Made by a program: the position numbers and the translations under genes. DNA of 64,000 nt from Hellea sp. (lineage in GTDB: Bacteria; Pseudomonadota; Alphaproteobacteria; Caulobacterales; Maricaulaceae): positions 1-64,000 of the forward strand of contig JABABK010000003.1 of NCBI GenBank assembly GCA_014238285.1, read 5' to 3'. Below are positions 53,290 to 61,073 of this stretch, in pieces (the first letter of the stretch is position 1; the number at the start of each line of letters is the position of its first letter). Under the pieces are notes generated by a model. The model saw only the letters and a program-made list of their open reading frames with translations, had not been told where the DNA came from and made no database searches.

Positions 53290-53967
53290 TTAAAAGGCAT
53301 GAAGCATATAGCCTGCGCCGCGCACGGTCTTGATCATGGGTTCTTGGTCATTGCCATCGATTTTTGATCTAAGTCGGCTAATATGGCTTTCGATAATATT
53401 GGTTTTGGGATCAAAATTAATCCCCCAAACTTGCTCGAGTAGCATGGTTCTTGTGGCAACCTGACCGGCATTACGCGCGAGATATTCGAGCAGCTTAAAC
53501 TCTCTGGGCTGCAAATGAATATCTTCGCCGCCGCGCCGGGCTATACGTTTGACCAGGTCAATCTTTAGATCGCCGATTTGAATAGACTCTGTTGGTACCG
53601 GGTGCTTCTCAAACCGCCGCATGACCGCGTCCATGCGGGCTCTAAGCTCGGAGAAGGAAAATGGTTTAACCAAATAATCATCGGCGCCGGCATCAAGCCC
53701 ATCGACGCGGTCATCAATGCCGTCCATTGTCGTCAGAAATATTAAAGGTGTTTTTATGTCGGCCGCCCGTAATCGCCGTGCGATAGAAAGACCGTCGAGC
53801 GATGGCAAGCGCCGATCAACCAGCAAGACATCGTAATCACCGCTGAGCGCAGCAACGAGACCTGCTTGCCCATCAACATGATGCTCGGCCTGATGGCCGA
53901 GCTGAGAAAGGCTGGAGACCACAAAATTTGCGGCCTCCTGATCATCTTCAATCAGTAAAACTTTCAT
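53290..53967 (-). CDS. OmpR/PhoB-family response regulator
   Basis: Start set at 53967 (MKVLLIEDDQEAANFVVSSL) with GGGGGA upstream; 225 residues. Receiver domain with phospho-Asp in DVLLVDRRLPSLDG and Lys in DDYLVKPFSFSELRA; winged-helix output domain with LQPREFKLLEYLARNAGQV and ESHISRLRSKID. It starts 16 bases after the RTX-repeat protein gene and is followed by the kinase gene, so all are probably one transcript. Confidence 0.94.
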   Translation of the reverse strand: MKVLLIEDDQEAANFVVSSLSQLGHQAEHHVDGQAGLVAALSGDYDVLLVDRRLPSLDGLSIARRLRAADIKTPLIFLTTMDGIDDRVDGLDAGADDYLVKPFSFSELRARMDAVMRRFEKHPVPTESIQIGDLKIDLVKRIARRGGEDIHLQPREFKLLEYLARNAGQVATRTMLLEQVWGINFDPKTNIIESHISRLRSKIDGNDQEPMIKTVRGAGYMLHAF

Positions 53968-53983
53968 TCCCCCTATTAGTCCC

Positions 53984-55306
53984 CTAGTTTTGCTGTTGTC
54001 CATCGCTGAACTGCAAGGTTTCAATACTCTTCAGGATATTTCGACCATCTCGGCCAGGCACTTGATCCGTCACAATCGTCCGGACATTGGTTCTGTGAAT
54101 CGTATATTCATAGGACGGGCCAGTAAACACAGCGGTGTCTGTCCCGCTACCGCCGAGCAAAACATCCGTTCCGCCCGCGCCTCTTAGAGTGTCATCACCG
54201 GAAGCCCCTCTGATTTTATTCTTACCGCTATTTCCGGTCAGTTTGTTGTTTTGGTTGTTGCCTCTTAAGCCTGTAGGGCTGTCACCGGTGAGCGCTGCGT
54301 CCAGAAGATATCGAGATTTATGGGTATATTTTTTATTGCGGTTATAGCTCATAAAAAATGTCCCGGAAAAACCGCTATCGATTCGCGCTTCATAGGTCAC
54401 ATATTCGCTAAAAAATTTCCTCGGATTATCGCCGCCGACAAGTTTCCAGCCTTTTTTGTCTTTAAACCTTATTTGGCGTCGGCTTTGCGGGACATATAAA
54501 TCGTTGGACCCTTCCGCTGAGGAATAGCCAGCCAGCCCATAATATGTATCAATCACGGACGCCAAATATTCTTGGGTCAGACTGTTCTCGTCTCTTAGTT
54601 CTCTGAGCCAGGCTTTATCTATGGCGCCCCAAAGACCTTTTTGAGCCCCCTCACTTATAACGCCGGGCGCAATCGCGTCCTGCATGGCTTTTCGGACTTC
54701 CGTTTGATAGGCGGGCCTTACACCGGGGTAACTATTGGCTCCGTCTACCCCAATGCCTGTGTCATGCATTAAGTGCAGTATTTCTTCAAACGCCGCGTCA
54801 CGCGGATCATTGGTTATATAGGCCGCGCTGCCTTCAACGATGTTTTCGGTTTCATAAAGTGTCTGGCCGTCCGCTGGTGGTTCTCCATCATCAGATCCGT
54901 TCATCATGATCATCGTGGCTTTATTAGTGGCCATTTTATTGAAAATATCGGATTTATCCGTGCCATATTGAGAGCCAGGAACGTCCGTGAGATAGAAATT
55001 TAGTATTCTTCGGGCCCGCACCATTTGTTCATTGCTGATTTTATTCTGAGCAAAGAACCGGATCTTTTTTCCGCTGGGGGCAACGAGTTCGGTGTATTTA
55101 CAAAAGTTCCGCTTATAGCTGTTCGCTGATCCGCCCGGTATGGCTTTAATGCCAAGGTGCGCCCCTTCGACGATTTGGTTGGGGCAACTCCTAATGGTTT
55201 CTCTTTCGCTGCCGATGCCATCAGCCGCGCTAGATGCCATAAGAGGTAAGGTGAAAACCGATGTTAAAAATAAACTTAATACTGTGCTACTCATAATATT
55301 TTCCAT
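53984..55306 (-). CDS. Secreted RTX-repeat protein, paralogue 2
   Basis: Protein of 440 residues; ATG 55306 overlaps the preceding stop by one base (TAATG), and ATG 55294 is an alternative. Sec signal peptide (LSLFLTSVFTLPLMASSAAD). The central domain is shared with paralogue 1: FCKYTELVAPSGKKIRFFAQ, VRARRILNFYLTDVPGSQYG, FEEILHLMHDTGIGVDGANS, LTQEYLASVIDTYYGLAG. The C-terminus has degenerate Ca-binding nonapeptides (ASGDDTLRGAGGTDVLLG) and ends in LQFSDGQQ. The HLMHD motif could bind metal, but I do not know the family. It is followed by the response regulator. Confidence 0.8.
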   Translation of the reverse strand: MENIMSSTVLSLFLTSVFTLPLMASSAADGIGSERETIRSCPNQIVEGAHLGIKAIPGGSANSYKRNFCKYTELVAPSGKKIRFFAQNKISNEQMVRARRILNFYLTDVPGSQYGTDKSDIFNKMATNKATMIMMNGSDDGEPPADGQTLYETENIVEGSAAYITNDPRDAAFEEILHLMHDTGIGVDGANSYPGVRPAYQTEVRKAMQDAIAPGVISEGAQKGLWGAIDKAWLRELRDENSLTQEYLASVIDTYYGLAGYSSAEGSNDLYVPQSRRQIRFKDKKGWKLVGGDNPRKFFSEYVTYEARIDSGFSGTFFMSYNRNKKYTHKSRYLLDAALTGDSPTGLRGNNQNNKLTGNSGKNKIRGASGDDTLRGAGGTDVLLGGSGTDTAVFTGPSYEYTIHRTNVRTIVTDQVPGRDGRNILKSIETLQFSDGQQQN

Positions 55307-56679
55307 TAATTTGATTGTTGTCCATCACTGAACTGAAGGGTTTCGATATTGATTAGGGTGTCTTCGCCGTCTCTATCAGCGGTGTTATCCGTGACCATTG
55401 TGCTGCCATTGGTGCGAAGGATAGTGTATTCACCGGATGGGCCCGTGAACACGGCGATGTCTGTTCCGTCTCCGCCGTCCAGCGTATCACTACCGCTGCC
55501 GCCGCTTAAGGTGTCATCACCGTCGCCGCCATTAATCGCGTTCGCAGCTATGTTACCGGTTAGCTTATTGGCTTGGGCGTTACCTTGTAGTCCTGTGGTT
55601 TCTGAACCCGTCAATGTCGCGTTGAGCAAATATTGGGATTTGTGGGTATATTGTGTCCCAGCATCAAAAACCAATGTAAATGTTCCGGTGAACGCGCTAT
55701 CAATACGGGCATTATAGGTCACATATTCGCTAAAGAATTTGCGCGGGCTATCACCGCCAACCAAGGCCCAGCCCATAGGGTCCATGGTCCGGATTTGATC
55801 GCGGGTTTGCGGCTTATAAAGATCGTTGGACCCGCCAGATGTCGATTGACCTGCTAGTCCATAATATGTGTCGATAACTGAAGCTAAATACTCCTGGGTC
55901 AGGCTATTTTCAGCACTGAGTTCCTGAAGCCAATCAATAGCGATGGATCCCCATAGGCCAAGCTGAGCGCCTGATGTAATGACGCCGGGCGCAATGGCAT
56001 TATCGGTCGCGGCCCGAATTTCAGTTTGATAGGCCGTGCGAACGCCAGGAAAGCTGTTCGCGCCGTCAACGCCTATGCCCGTATCGTGCATCATATGCAG
56101 AATTTCTTCAAACGCAGCATCGCAAGGGTCATTGGTCATATAGACCGCGCTGCCTTCGACAACATTTTCAGTTTGGAAAAGTGTCTGACCATTGGCAGGA
56201 GCTTCGCCTTGATCAAAACCATTCATCATGATCAAATTAGCACCATTATCAGCCATCTTGTTTGCAATGTGTGACTTGTCAGCCCCATATTCAGAGCCAG
56301 GAACATCCGTCAGGTAAAATTCCAAAACGCTTTTGGCACGGACGACTTGTTCATTGGTCACGAGGTTTTGCGCAAAGAAGCGAATGGGCTTGCCATTGGG
56401 CGCTAGGATTTCTGAATATTTGCAGAAGTTATTTGTATAGCTGCTATCAAGGCCAGATGGGAGGGCTGTAATGCCTAGGCTGGCCCCTGCTGTGATTTGA
56501 TCCGGGCAGTTAGAAATTGTTTCGCTGCCGCCTGTACCTCCGCCGCCAGTGCCGCCGCCTCCAGTTCCACCACCAGGTGGCGGGGTTGGTGTCGTCGTGC
56601 TGCTACTGCCGCCACCACAAGCCGCGAAGGTTAAGGCCAGGGCAGATGTAAAAACCAAGTTGCGAATTGAACTATTCAT
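55306..56679 (-). CDS. Secreted RTX-repeat lipoprotein, paralogue 1
   Basis: Start set at 56679 with GGAG upstream; 457 residues. The lipobox is ALTFAACGGG, followed by a Ser/Thr/Pro and GGGGTGG low-complexity linker. Then comes the same central domain as paralogue 2 (FCKYSEILAPNGKPIRFFAQ, VLEFYLTDVPGSEYGADKSH, FEEILHMMHDTGIGVDGANS) and three clear RTX units (GGDGDDTLSGGSGSDTLDGG). The end VTDNTADRDGEDTLINIETL resembles the beta-strand region after RTX arrays. A Sec/lipoprotein signal with RTX repeats is unusual because RTX proteins commonly leave by type I secretion. Confidence 0.82.
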   Translation of the reverse strand: MNSSIRNLVFTSALALTFAACGGGSSSTTTPTPPPGGGTGGGGTGGGGTGGSETISNCPDQITAGASLGITALPSGLDSSYTNNFCKYSEILAPNGKPIRFFAQNLVTNEQVVRAKSVLEFYLTDVPGSEYGADKSHIANKMADNGANLIMMNGFDQGEAPANGQTLFQTENVVEGSAVYMTNDPCDAAFEEILHMMHDTGIGVDGANSFPGVRTAYQTEIRAATDNAIAPGVITSGAQLGLWGSIAIDWLQELSAENSLTQEYLASVIDTYYGLAGQSTSGGSNDLYKPQTRDQIRTMDPMGWALVGGDSPRKFFSEYVTYNARIDSAFTGTFTLVFDAGTQYTHKSQYLLNATLTGSETTGLQGNAQANKLTGNIAANAINGGDGDDTLSGGSGSDTLDGGDGTDIAVFTGPSGEYTILRTNGSTMVTDNTADRDGEDTLINIETLQFSDGQQSN

Positions 56680-56852
56680 TTTTATCTCCATCAAATTTCA
56701 GTTTTTCTTTGATGAAGAATTTTCACGCTGCAAGCACAATTGCCAAAGGTTGGGGAATGACAATGTTTGAGCCATATTTGCCAATATTACCGTAAGTTTC
56801 TGGCAAGTTGGCTGTAAGGATTTGGTAATTTAGCTACACTGGGCCTGGAAAA

Positions 56853-56880
56853 CAAAAAAGCCCCGGACTAGGTCCGGGGC
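56853..56880 (-). terminator. Rho-independent terminator of the phosphodiesterase gene
   Basis: On the minus strand GCCCCGGAC and GTCCGGGGC form a perfect 9-bp stem with a 3-base loop, followed by a T-run. It lies 24 bases after the stop of the phosphodiesterase gene. Confidence 0.88.
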
Positions 56881-56903
56881 AGTTGCGAGAAACTGTTTTT
56901 TAA

Positions 56904-59252
56904 TTAATGAAATTCAACTGTGAACTTTTCCCATGGTCCGATGGCTGTCCTGTTGGCGAGGGCGTTTTGGTTATTGCCTTCGGCGACCACGAACTTGTTA
57001 TGGAAACTCTTAAGGGAAATGGAATCGCCTTCTTCGAGACAGCCCGTGGTGTCGGTATTGTTATAGAAGGTGAAGCTCTGCCAGTCATTGGCGTTGCCGC
57101 TATCAGCCCATAATTCACCGGAGCCCCAGGCGCCCCAGTAATAATTATCATAACCTAAGAGATAAACTTTATCGCCGTGGGTGACGCATTCTCCGTCAGT
57201 GGAGATCAGGTCAAACTGAGCCCAGACACCCGGAGAAGATGTTTTGGTTGTGACGCGCTGGCTTCCACCGCCGCCGTTCTCAGCGCGTAGGTAATTGCCA
57301 TGATCACTCTTAAGCGCGACTTTGACCTGATTGGTAAAGCCAAGTTCTGCGCCTTGGGCATTATGAGTGGCAGCATTCCAGAGGTGGTTACCATTCCCGT
57401 CATAAATCGCCAGATTACCGTCACCTTGCAGTCTTAATGTCCGGCCGCCATTTCCGCCATGAGCAGCGTCTTGAGTGTTAGTCGCCCATTTCGGGCCGTT
57501 CGGGCCGTAAACCACAAAGTTACCATCACCTTGGAAGACGGCGTAAGAGTCGGTATAATTCTCATCGGCCACTTGCCAGATCGCGCCGCCTTCAGTCTTG
57601 GTCAGATAGTTATATTTGACAACAAACAGACTACCATTCGCGTCATGCATTTTCAGGCGGCGGTTCAGAGTTGTAATGCTTTCACCCTCATTCAGGCGGA
57701 AACCATCTGTGTTTGAAAATGAGAGACTGTCAGGTTCGCGGTTATCAACAACCACGCGGTCACCGAGCGATAAGATCCATTCGCCTTCGACGGCTTCATC
57801 CGTATAGTTCAAGAATACTGTGCCTGTTGTGACGGCCGTGAGTGCGTCGTTAGATTCGCTATTGGTCGGCGCGCTAAAGAACCAGTCATCACCAAGGCTC
57901 TGACAAGTCAGCTCGCCATCATCAAAGGTTCCAGCAGGGCCAGCCACCTCCCAATTGCCAGTATCGTCTTCACAGGCAAATTCTTTTGTGTAGCTGGCGT
58001 TACATTGCCAATTGACCCATTGCCCATTACTTTTGGCAAGAGCGCAATTACGCAAAGTATCGTCAATTTTGGGGTGACCTGCTTTCCAGTTCCATGAGGC
58101 AGAGGATAAATCTTCGGCCAGAGATGGGTTCATATTGGTCCAGCCCAAAACAGCTGAGTGCGGACGGTGATCGCTCAACTTATCCTGGCTAGGGTCTTCG
58201 GCAAGATTATCCACATGCTCAGTGCTTGAGTTCCAGGACAATTCAAATTGGTCATTGCCGCGAAATGCGATCAAGTCGATTTTATTTCCGCAAGGCTCGC
58301 TCTCATACTGGCATGTAAAAGTCATGCCAGTATCAGCCAACCAATTGTCGAGTTGTACGGTCTGTTCAGTGTCATCATAACCCATGTTGAAATCTCCGAC
58401 GACAACCACGGGATAATCAGCGGAGTAACCGTTAAGGGCGGCCTTCATGTCATCCAGATCAGACTGGTTGATGCTCTCAGTATCGCCTGTATTGCCGTGC
58501 ATATTATAAAAATGAACGACAAAATCTTTGGCGATGGCGACCTCAGCAATGGTAAAGCCCTTTTCGGTAATACAGTCGGGGCTATTCACTTTGCCCTCAA
58601 TATATTCGAGCAGGGTTCCGTTACATTGGCTCCACTGACGGCGCTGAACGCTATCACGGTTCATCGGGTGTTTGGATGCGGTCATAAGGCCATCGCCCAA
58701 AGTTCCCGGTTCTCCGGCAAAATGGTTAGAACGGTAAGGATAAGTTTCATTGGTTAGGTTGGACACAAGCGCCGGATTAACCACCCAATCTTCCTGAAAC
58801 CCGACGATATCAAAACCCCAGCGCTCCACCAGCGTGCTCATTTTAGCAACATCTTCGTCGGTTTCGCCGTTTAAGACTTCGGGAAATCCGTGAACATTAA
58901 ACGTGGCGACGTTTAAAGTGCCGCTGTTTGCCGCCCAATCGGTTGGCGCCGTGTAACTTAGACCGCCAGAGCTAGTGTAGCCATAATCCCCGAGGGAGTC
59001 GGCAACTAATTCTTCATAGGCAATAACACCGTCAATTGTATCAAAAACCACGCCGATCGGCGAAATAATGTTTTCATCAAACCAGTTGGCTGTTTCGGCT
59101 GCCGCGTCTTCCGTCCATTCGACAATATCGGTTCCTGTGTCGACAAACCAATCGGCGACATCGTCATACCACGCCGCTTGGGCGGTTCCTGCTGTTGTTA
59201 GCATTAGGCCAGTTGCGAGCGTTGCTTTTGCAAATAATCTATTCGTTTTCAT
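56904..59252 (-). CDS. Secreted EEP-family phosphodiesterase with lectin-like and fascin-like modules
   Basis: Protein of 782 residues with a signal peptide (LATGLMLTTAGTAQAA). Residues about 110-370 are an endonuclease/exonuclease/phosphatase domain: LNVATFNVHGFPE, DIVGFQEDW, VVVVGDFNMGYDD and DKLSDHRPHSAVLGW carry the usual metal and catalytic residues. The closest known activities are sphingomyelinase C and DNase I-like enzymes. Then come a C-type-lectin-like part (CALAKSNGQWVNWQC), a bulb-lectin part with FQGDGNFVVYGP and LQGDGNLAIYDG, and a fascin-like beta-trefoil (LKSDHGNYLRAENGG, KSFHNKFVVAEG). Substrate and target are unknown; monocistronic. Confidence 0.88.
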   Translation of the reverse strand: MKTNRLFAKATLATGLMLTTAGTAQAAWYDDVADWFVDTGTDIVEWTEDAAAETANWFDENIISPIGVVFDTIDGVIAYEELVADSLGDYGYTSSGGLSYTAPTDWAANSGTLNVATFNVHGFPEVLNGETDEDVAKMSTLVERWGFDIVGFQEDWVVNPALVSNLTNETYPYRSNHFAGEPGTLGDGLMTASKHPMNRDSVQRRQWSQCNGTLLEYIEGKVNSPDCITEKGFTIAEVAIAKDFVVHFYNMHGNTGDTESINQSDLDDMKAALNGYSADYPVVVVGDFNMGYDDTEQTVQLDNWLADTGMTFTCQYESEPCGNKIDLIAFRGNDQFELSWNSSTEHVDNLAEDPSQDKLSDHRPHSAVLGWTNMNPSLAEDLSSASWNWKAGHPKIDDTLRNCALAKSNGQWVNWQCNASYTKEFACEDDTGNWEVAGPAGTFDDGELTCQSLGDDWFFSAPTNSESNDALTAVTTGTVFLNYTDEAVEGEWILSLGDRVVVDNREPDSLSFSNTDGFRLNEGESITTLNRRLKMHDANGSLFVVKYNYLTKTEGGAIWQVADENYTDSYAVFQGDGNFVVYGPNGPKWATNTQDAAHGGNGGRTLRLQGDGNLAIYDGNGNHLWNAATHNAQGAELGFTNQVKVALKSDHGNYLRAENGGGGSQRVTTKTSSPGVWAQFDLISTDGECVTHGDKVYLLGYDNYYWGAWGSGELWADSGNANDWQSFTFYNNTDTTGCLEEGDSISLKSFHNKFVVAEGNNQNALANRTAIGPWEKFTVEFH

Positions 59253-59312
59253 CTTTGTTCCCCTGTATGGCCATACATTTTAAGCACGGTAATTTCCCCA
59301 GAATATTTCATT

Positions 59313-59332
59313 AAGTTAGCATTTACTAACTT
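59313..59332. promoter_or_regulatory. Inverted repeat between phosphodiesterase and comM genes
   Basis: AAGTTAG (59313-59319) and CTAACTT (59326-59332) are perfect 7-base arms around CATTTA. It lies 61 bases upstream of the phosphodiesterase start, in operator-like position. The binding protein is unknown. Confidence 0.4.
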
Positions 59333-59413
59333 TTATTTGTAATTGCAAGCGATATTTGAATTTCCCTCACATGCCCCTATGACGGTGCCGCATTCGCCTT
59401 CCCTCCACAAATT

Positions 59414-59442
59414 TTGACAAAAATAAAGTTCTTGTTTTGTTC
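59414..59442 (+). promoter_or_regulatory. comM promoter region with LexA (SOS) box
   Basis: GTTCTTGTTTTGTTC (59428-59442) is a perfect GTTC-N7-GTTC LexA box. A perfect TTGACA lies at 59414-59419 just upstream; no strong -10 is seen. The comM start is 24 bases after the box. Confidence 0.8.
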
Positions 59443-59465
59443 TGTTTGTTAGGTTAGATATATTT

Positions 59466-61007
59466 ATGGTCGCGAGAATTTCTACTGTTGCCTTTGAGGG
59501 CACTGACGCACGGCATATTGACGTCCAGGTTCAGATCATGCCAAGCGGCGGCCAGAACCTGTCTATTGTTGGTCTGCCGGATAAGGCCGTTTCGGAAAGC
59601 CGGGACCGGGTCACGGCCGCGTTCTCCGCCATGGGGCTCATGATGCCTTATAAGCGAACGATCGTGAACTTGGCGCCTGCGGGCATCCCCAAAGAGGGGG
59701 CGCATTTTGACTTGCCAATTGCATTGGCATTGATGGCGGCCATGGGGGTCATCCCCGAAGATACCACAAATGGTTGGTCCGCCATCGGAGAATTATCACT
59801 GGATGGGTCTATCACGCGCGTACCCGGAACATTGCCAGCTGCCGTTCGTGCAAGTGCTCAGAACCTTGGTCTGATATGTCCAAAGGATAATGGACCGGAA
59901 GCCGCGTGGGCAGGGGACCTCCCGATTTTAGCGCCGCAAAATCTGGTACAGCTTCTTAATCACTTTAAAGGCAATCAAATTTTATCTCGGCCTGAACCAG
60001 GTGAACTCCTAGATGAAGAGAGTGAGCTTGATATGCGCGATGTGCGCGGACAGGAAATTGCAAAACGGGCATTAGAAGTCGCCGCCGCTGGTGGTCATAA
60101 TATGTTGATGGTTGGCCCGCCCGGGTCTGGCAAATCCATGATCGCGTCGCGCTTGCCGGGACTTTTACCGCCTCTAACACCGAGTGAGCTTTTGGATGTT
60201 TCCATGGTTCATAGCGTGGCCGGACTATTGGAGCGCGGGAAGCTTTCTCGTAAGCGTCCGTTTAGAGATCCGCACCATTCGGCTTCTATGGCAGCCATGG
60301 TCGGAGGAGGAGTTAAGGCAAAGCCGGGGGAAGTGTCACTGGCTCATCGTGGCGTTCTGTTTTTGGATGAGCTTCCTGAGTTTACGCCGCAAGTTCTGGA
60401 TAGTCTACGCCAGCCTTTAGAAACCGGGGAAATATCCGTTGCGCGGGTTAATGCCCATGTGACTTATCCGGCGCGCTTCCAGTTGATTGCGGCGATGAAT
60501 CCTTGCCGCTGCGGAACGGCCGGGGCCAATGGTATTGCCTGCCGCCGAGGTGAGCGTTGCGCCATTGATTATCAGTCCCGCGTTTCAGGGCCATTTATGG
60601 ATAGGATTGATATTCAAATTGATGTGCCGGCTGTGACGCCGGCTGATCTGGCACTGCCGCCATCAAAAGAAACATCCGCCGATATTGCCCAGCGCGTTAC
60701 GCAGGCGCGAGAGATTCAGCAGGCCCGGAACGGCGGGCTCACCAATGCAGAGATGCCGCAAAACCGCCTCGAACATGTCGCCGAGCCTTCTTCTGATGGG
60801 CGCAAGCTTCTCATTCAGGCGGCAGAAACCTTAGGCTTGACCGCGCGCGGTTATCACCGCGTTTTGAGGTTATCCCGTACCCTAGCCGATTTGGCGGGAT
60901 CGGAAGATGTTCACCGTCTGCATATCGCCGAAGCTTTATCCTTAAGGCGAGCGCGAAAAGGACTGCCACAGAAGCCCGTAAAGTTTCAGCGAAATAAAGT
61001 TCGTTGA
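59466..61007 (+). CDS. comM: ComM/YifB-family AAA+ Mg-chelatase-like ATPase
   Basis: Protein of 513 residues. N-terminal Lon-like fold (VQIMPSGGQNLSIVGLPDKA, NLAPAGIPKEGAHFDLPIA), then the AAA+ module with Walker A MVGPPGSGKSMIA, Walker B GVLFLDELPEF, the Cys cluster NPCRCGTAGANGIACRRGE, and a C-terminal helical domain. In naturally competent bacteria ComM is a hexameric helicase that promotes branch migration during DNA integration. The LexA box upstream points to a DNA-damage role here. Confidence 0.94.
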   Translation: MVARISTVAFEGTDARHIDVQVQIMPSGGQNLSIVGLPDKAVSESRDRVTAAFSAMGLMMPYKRTIVNLAPAGIPKEGAHFDLPIALALMAAMGVIPEDTTNGWSAIGELSLDGSITRVPGTLPAAVRASAQNLGLICPKDNGPEAAWAGDLPILAPQNLVQLLNHFKGNQILSRPEPGELLDEESELDMRDVRGQEIAKRALEVAAAGGHNMLMVGPPGSGKSMIASRLPGLLPPLTPSELLDVSMVHSVAGLLERGKLSRKRPFRDPHHSASMAAMVGGGVKAKPGEVSLAHRGVLFLDELPEFTPQVLDSLRQPLETGEISVARVNAHVTYPARFQLIAAMNPCRCGTAGANGIACRRGERCAIDYQSRVSGPFMDRIDIQIDVPAVTPADLALPPSKETSADIAQRVTQAREIQQARNGGLTNAEMPQNRLEHVAEPSSDGRKLLIQAAETLGLTARGYHRVLRLSRTLADLAGSEDVHRLHIAEALSLRRARKGLPQKPVKFQRNKVR

Positions 61008-61073
61008 CAGGCTAGTATTTTCTTACCCTCTTTTTCGTGTTAGAGTACTCTCTCACAACTCTTGGAGGGGCGC

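Noticed and set aside
53984..56679. Calling the RTX-repeat proteins haemolysins or toxins
   Set aside because: Only the Ca-binding repeats are shared with RTX toxins; there is no toxin domain, acyltransferase or type I secretion gene nearby.
56729..56745. Sigma-54-like promoter (TGGCA...TTGCA) upstream of RTX paralogue 1
   Set aside because: The GG and GC elements are one base too far apart for a sigma-54 promoter.
58248..58757. 169-codon open frame on + inside the phosphodiesterase gene
   Set aside because: Antisense to the conserved catalytic EEP domain; hydrophobic composition is a by-product of the opposite strand.
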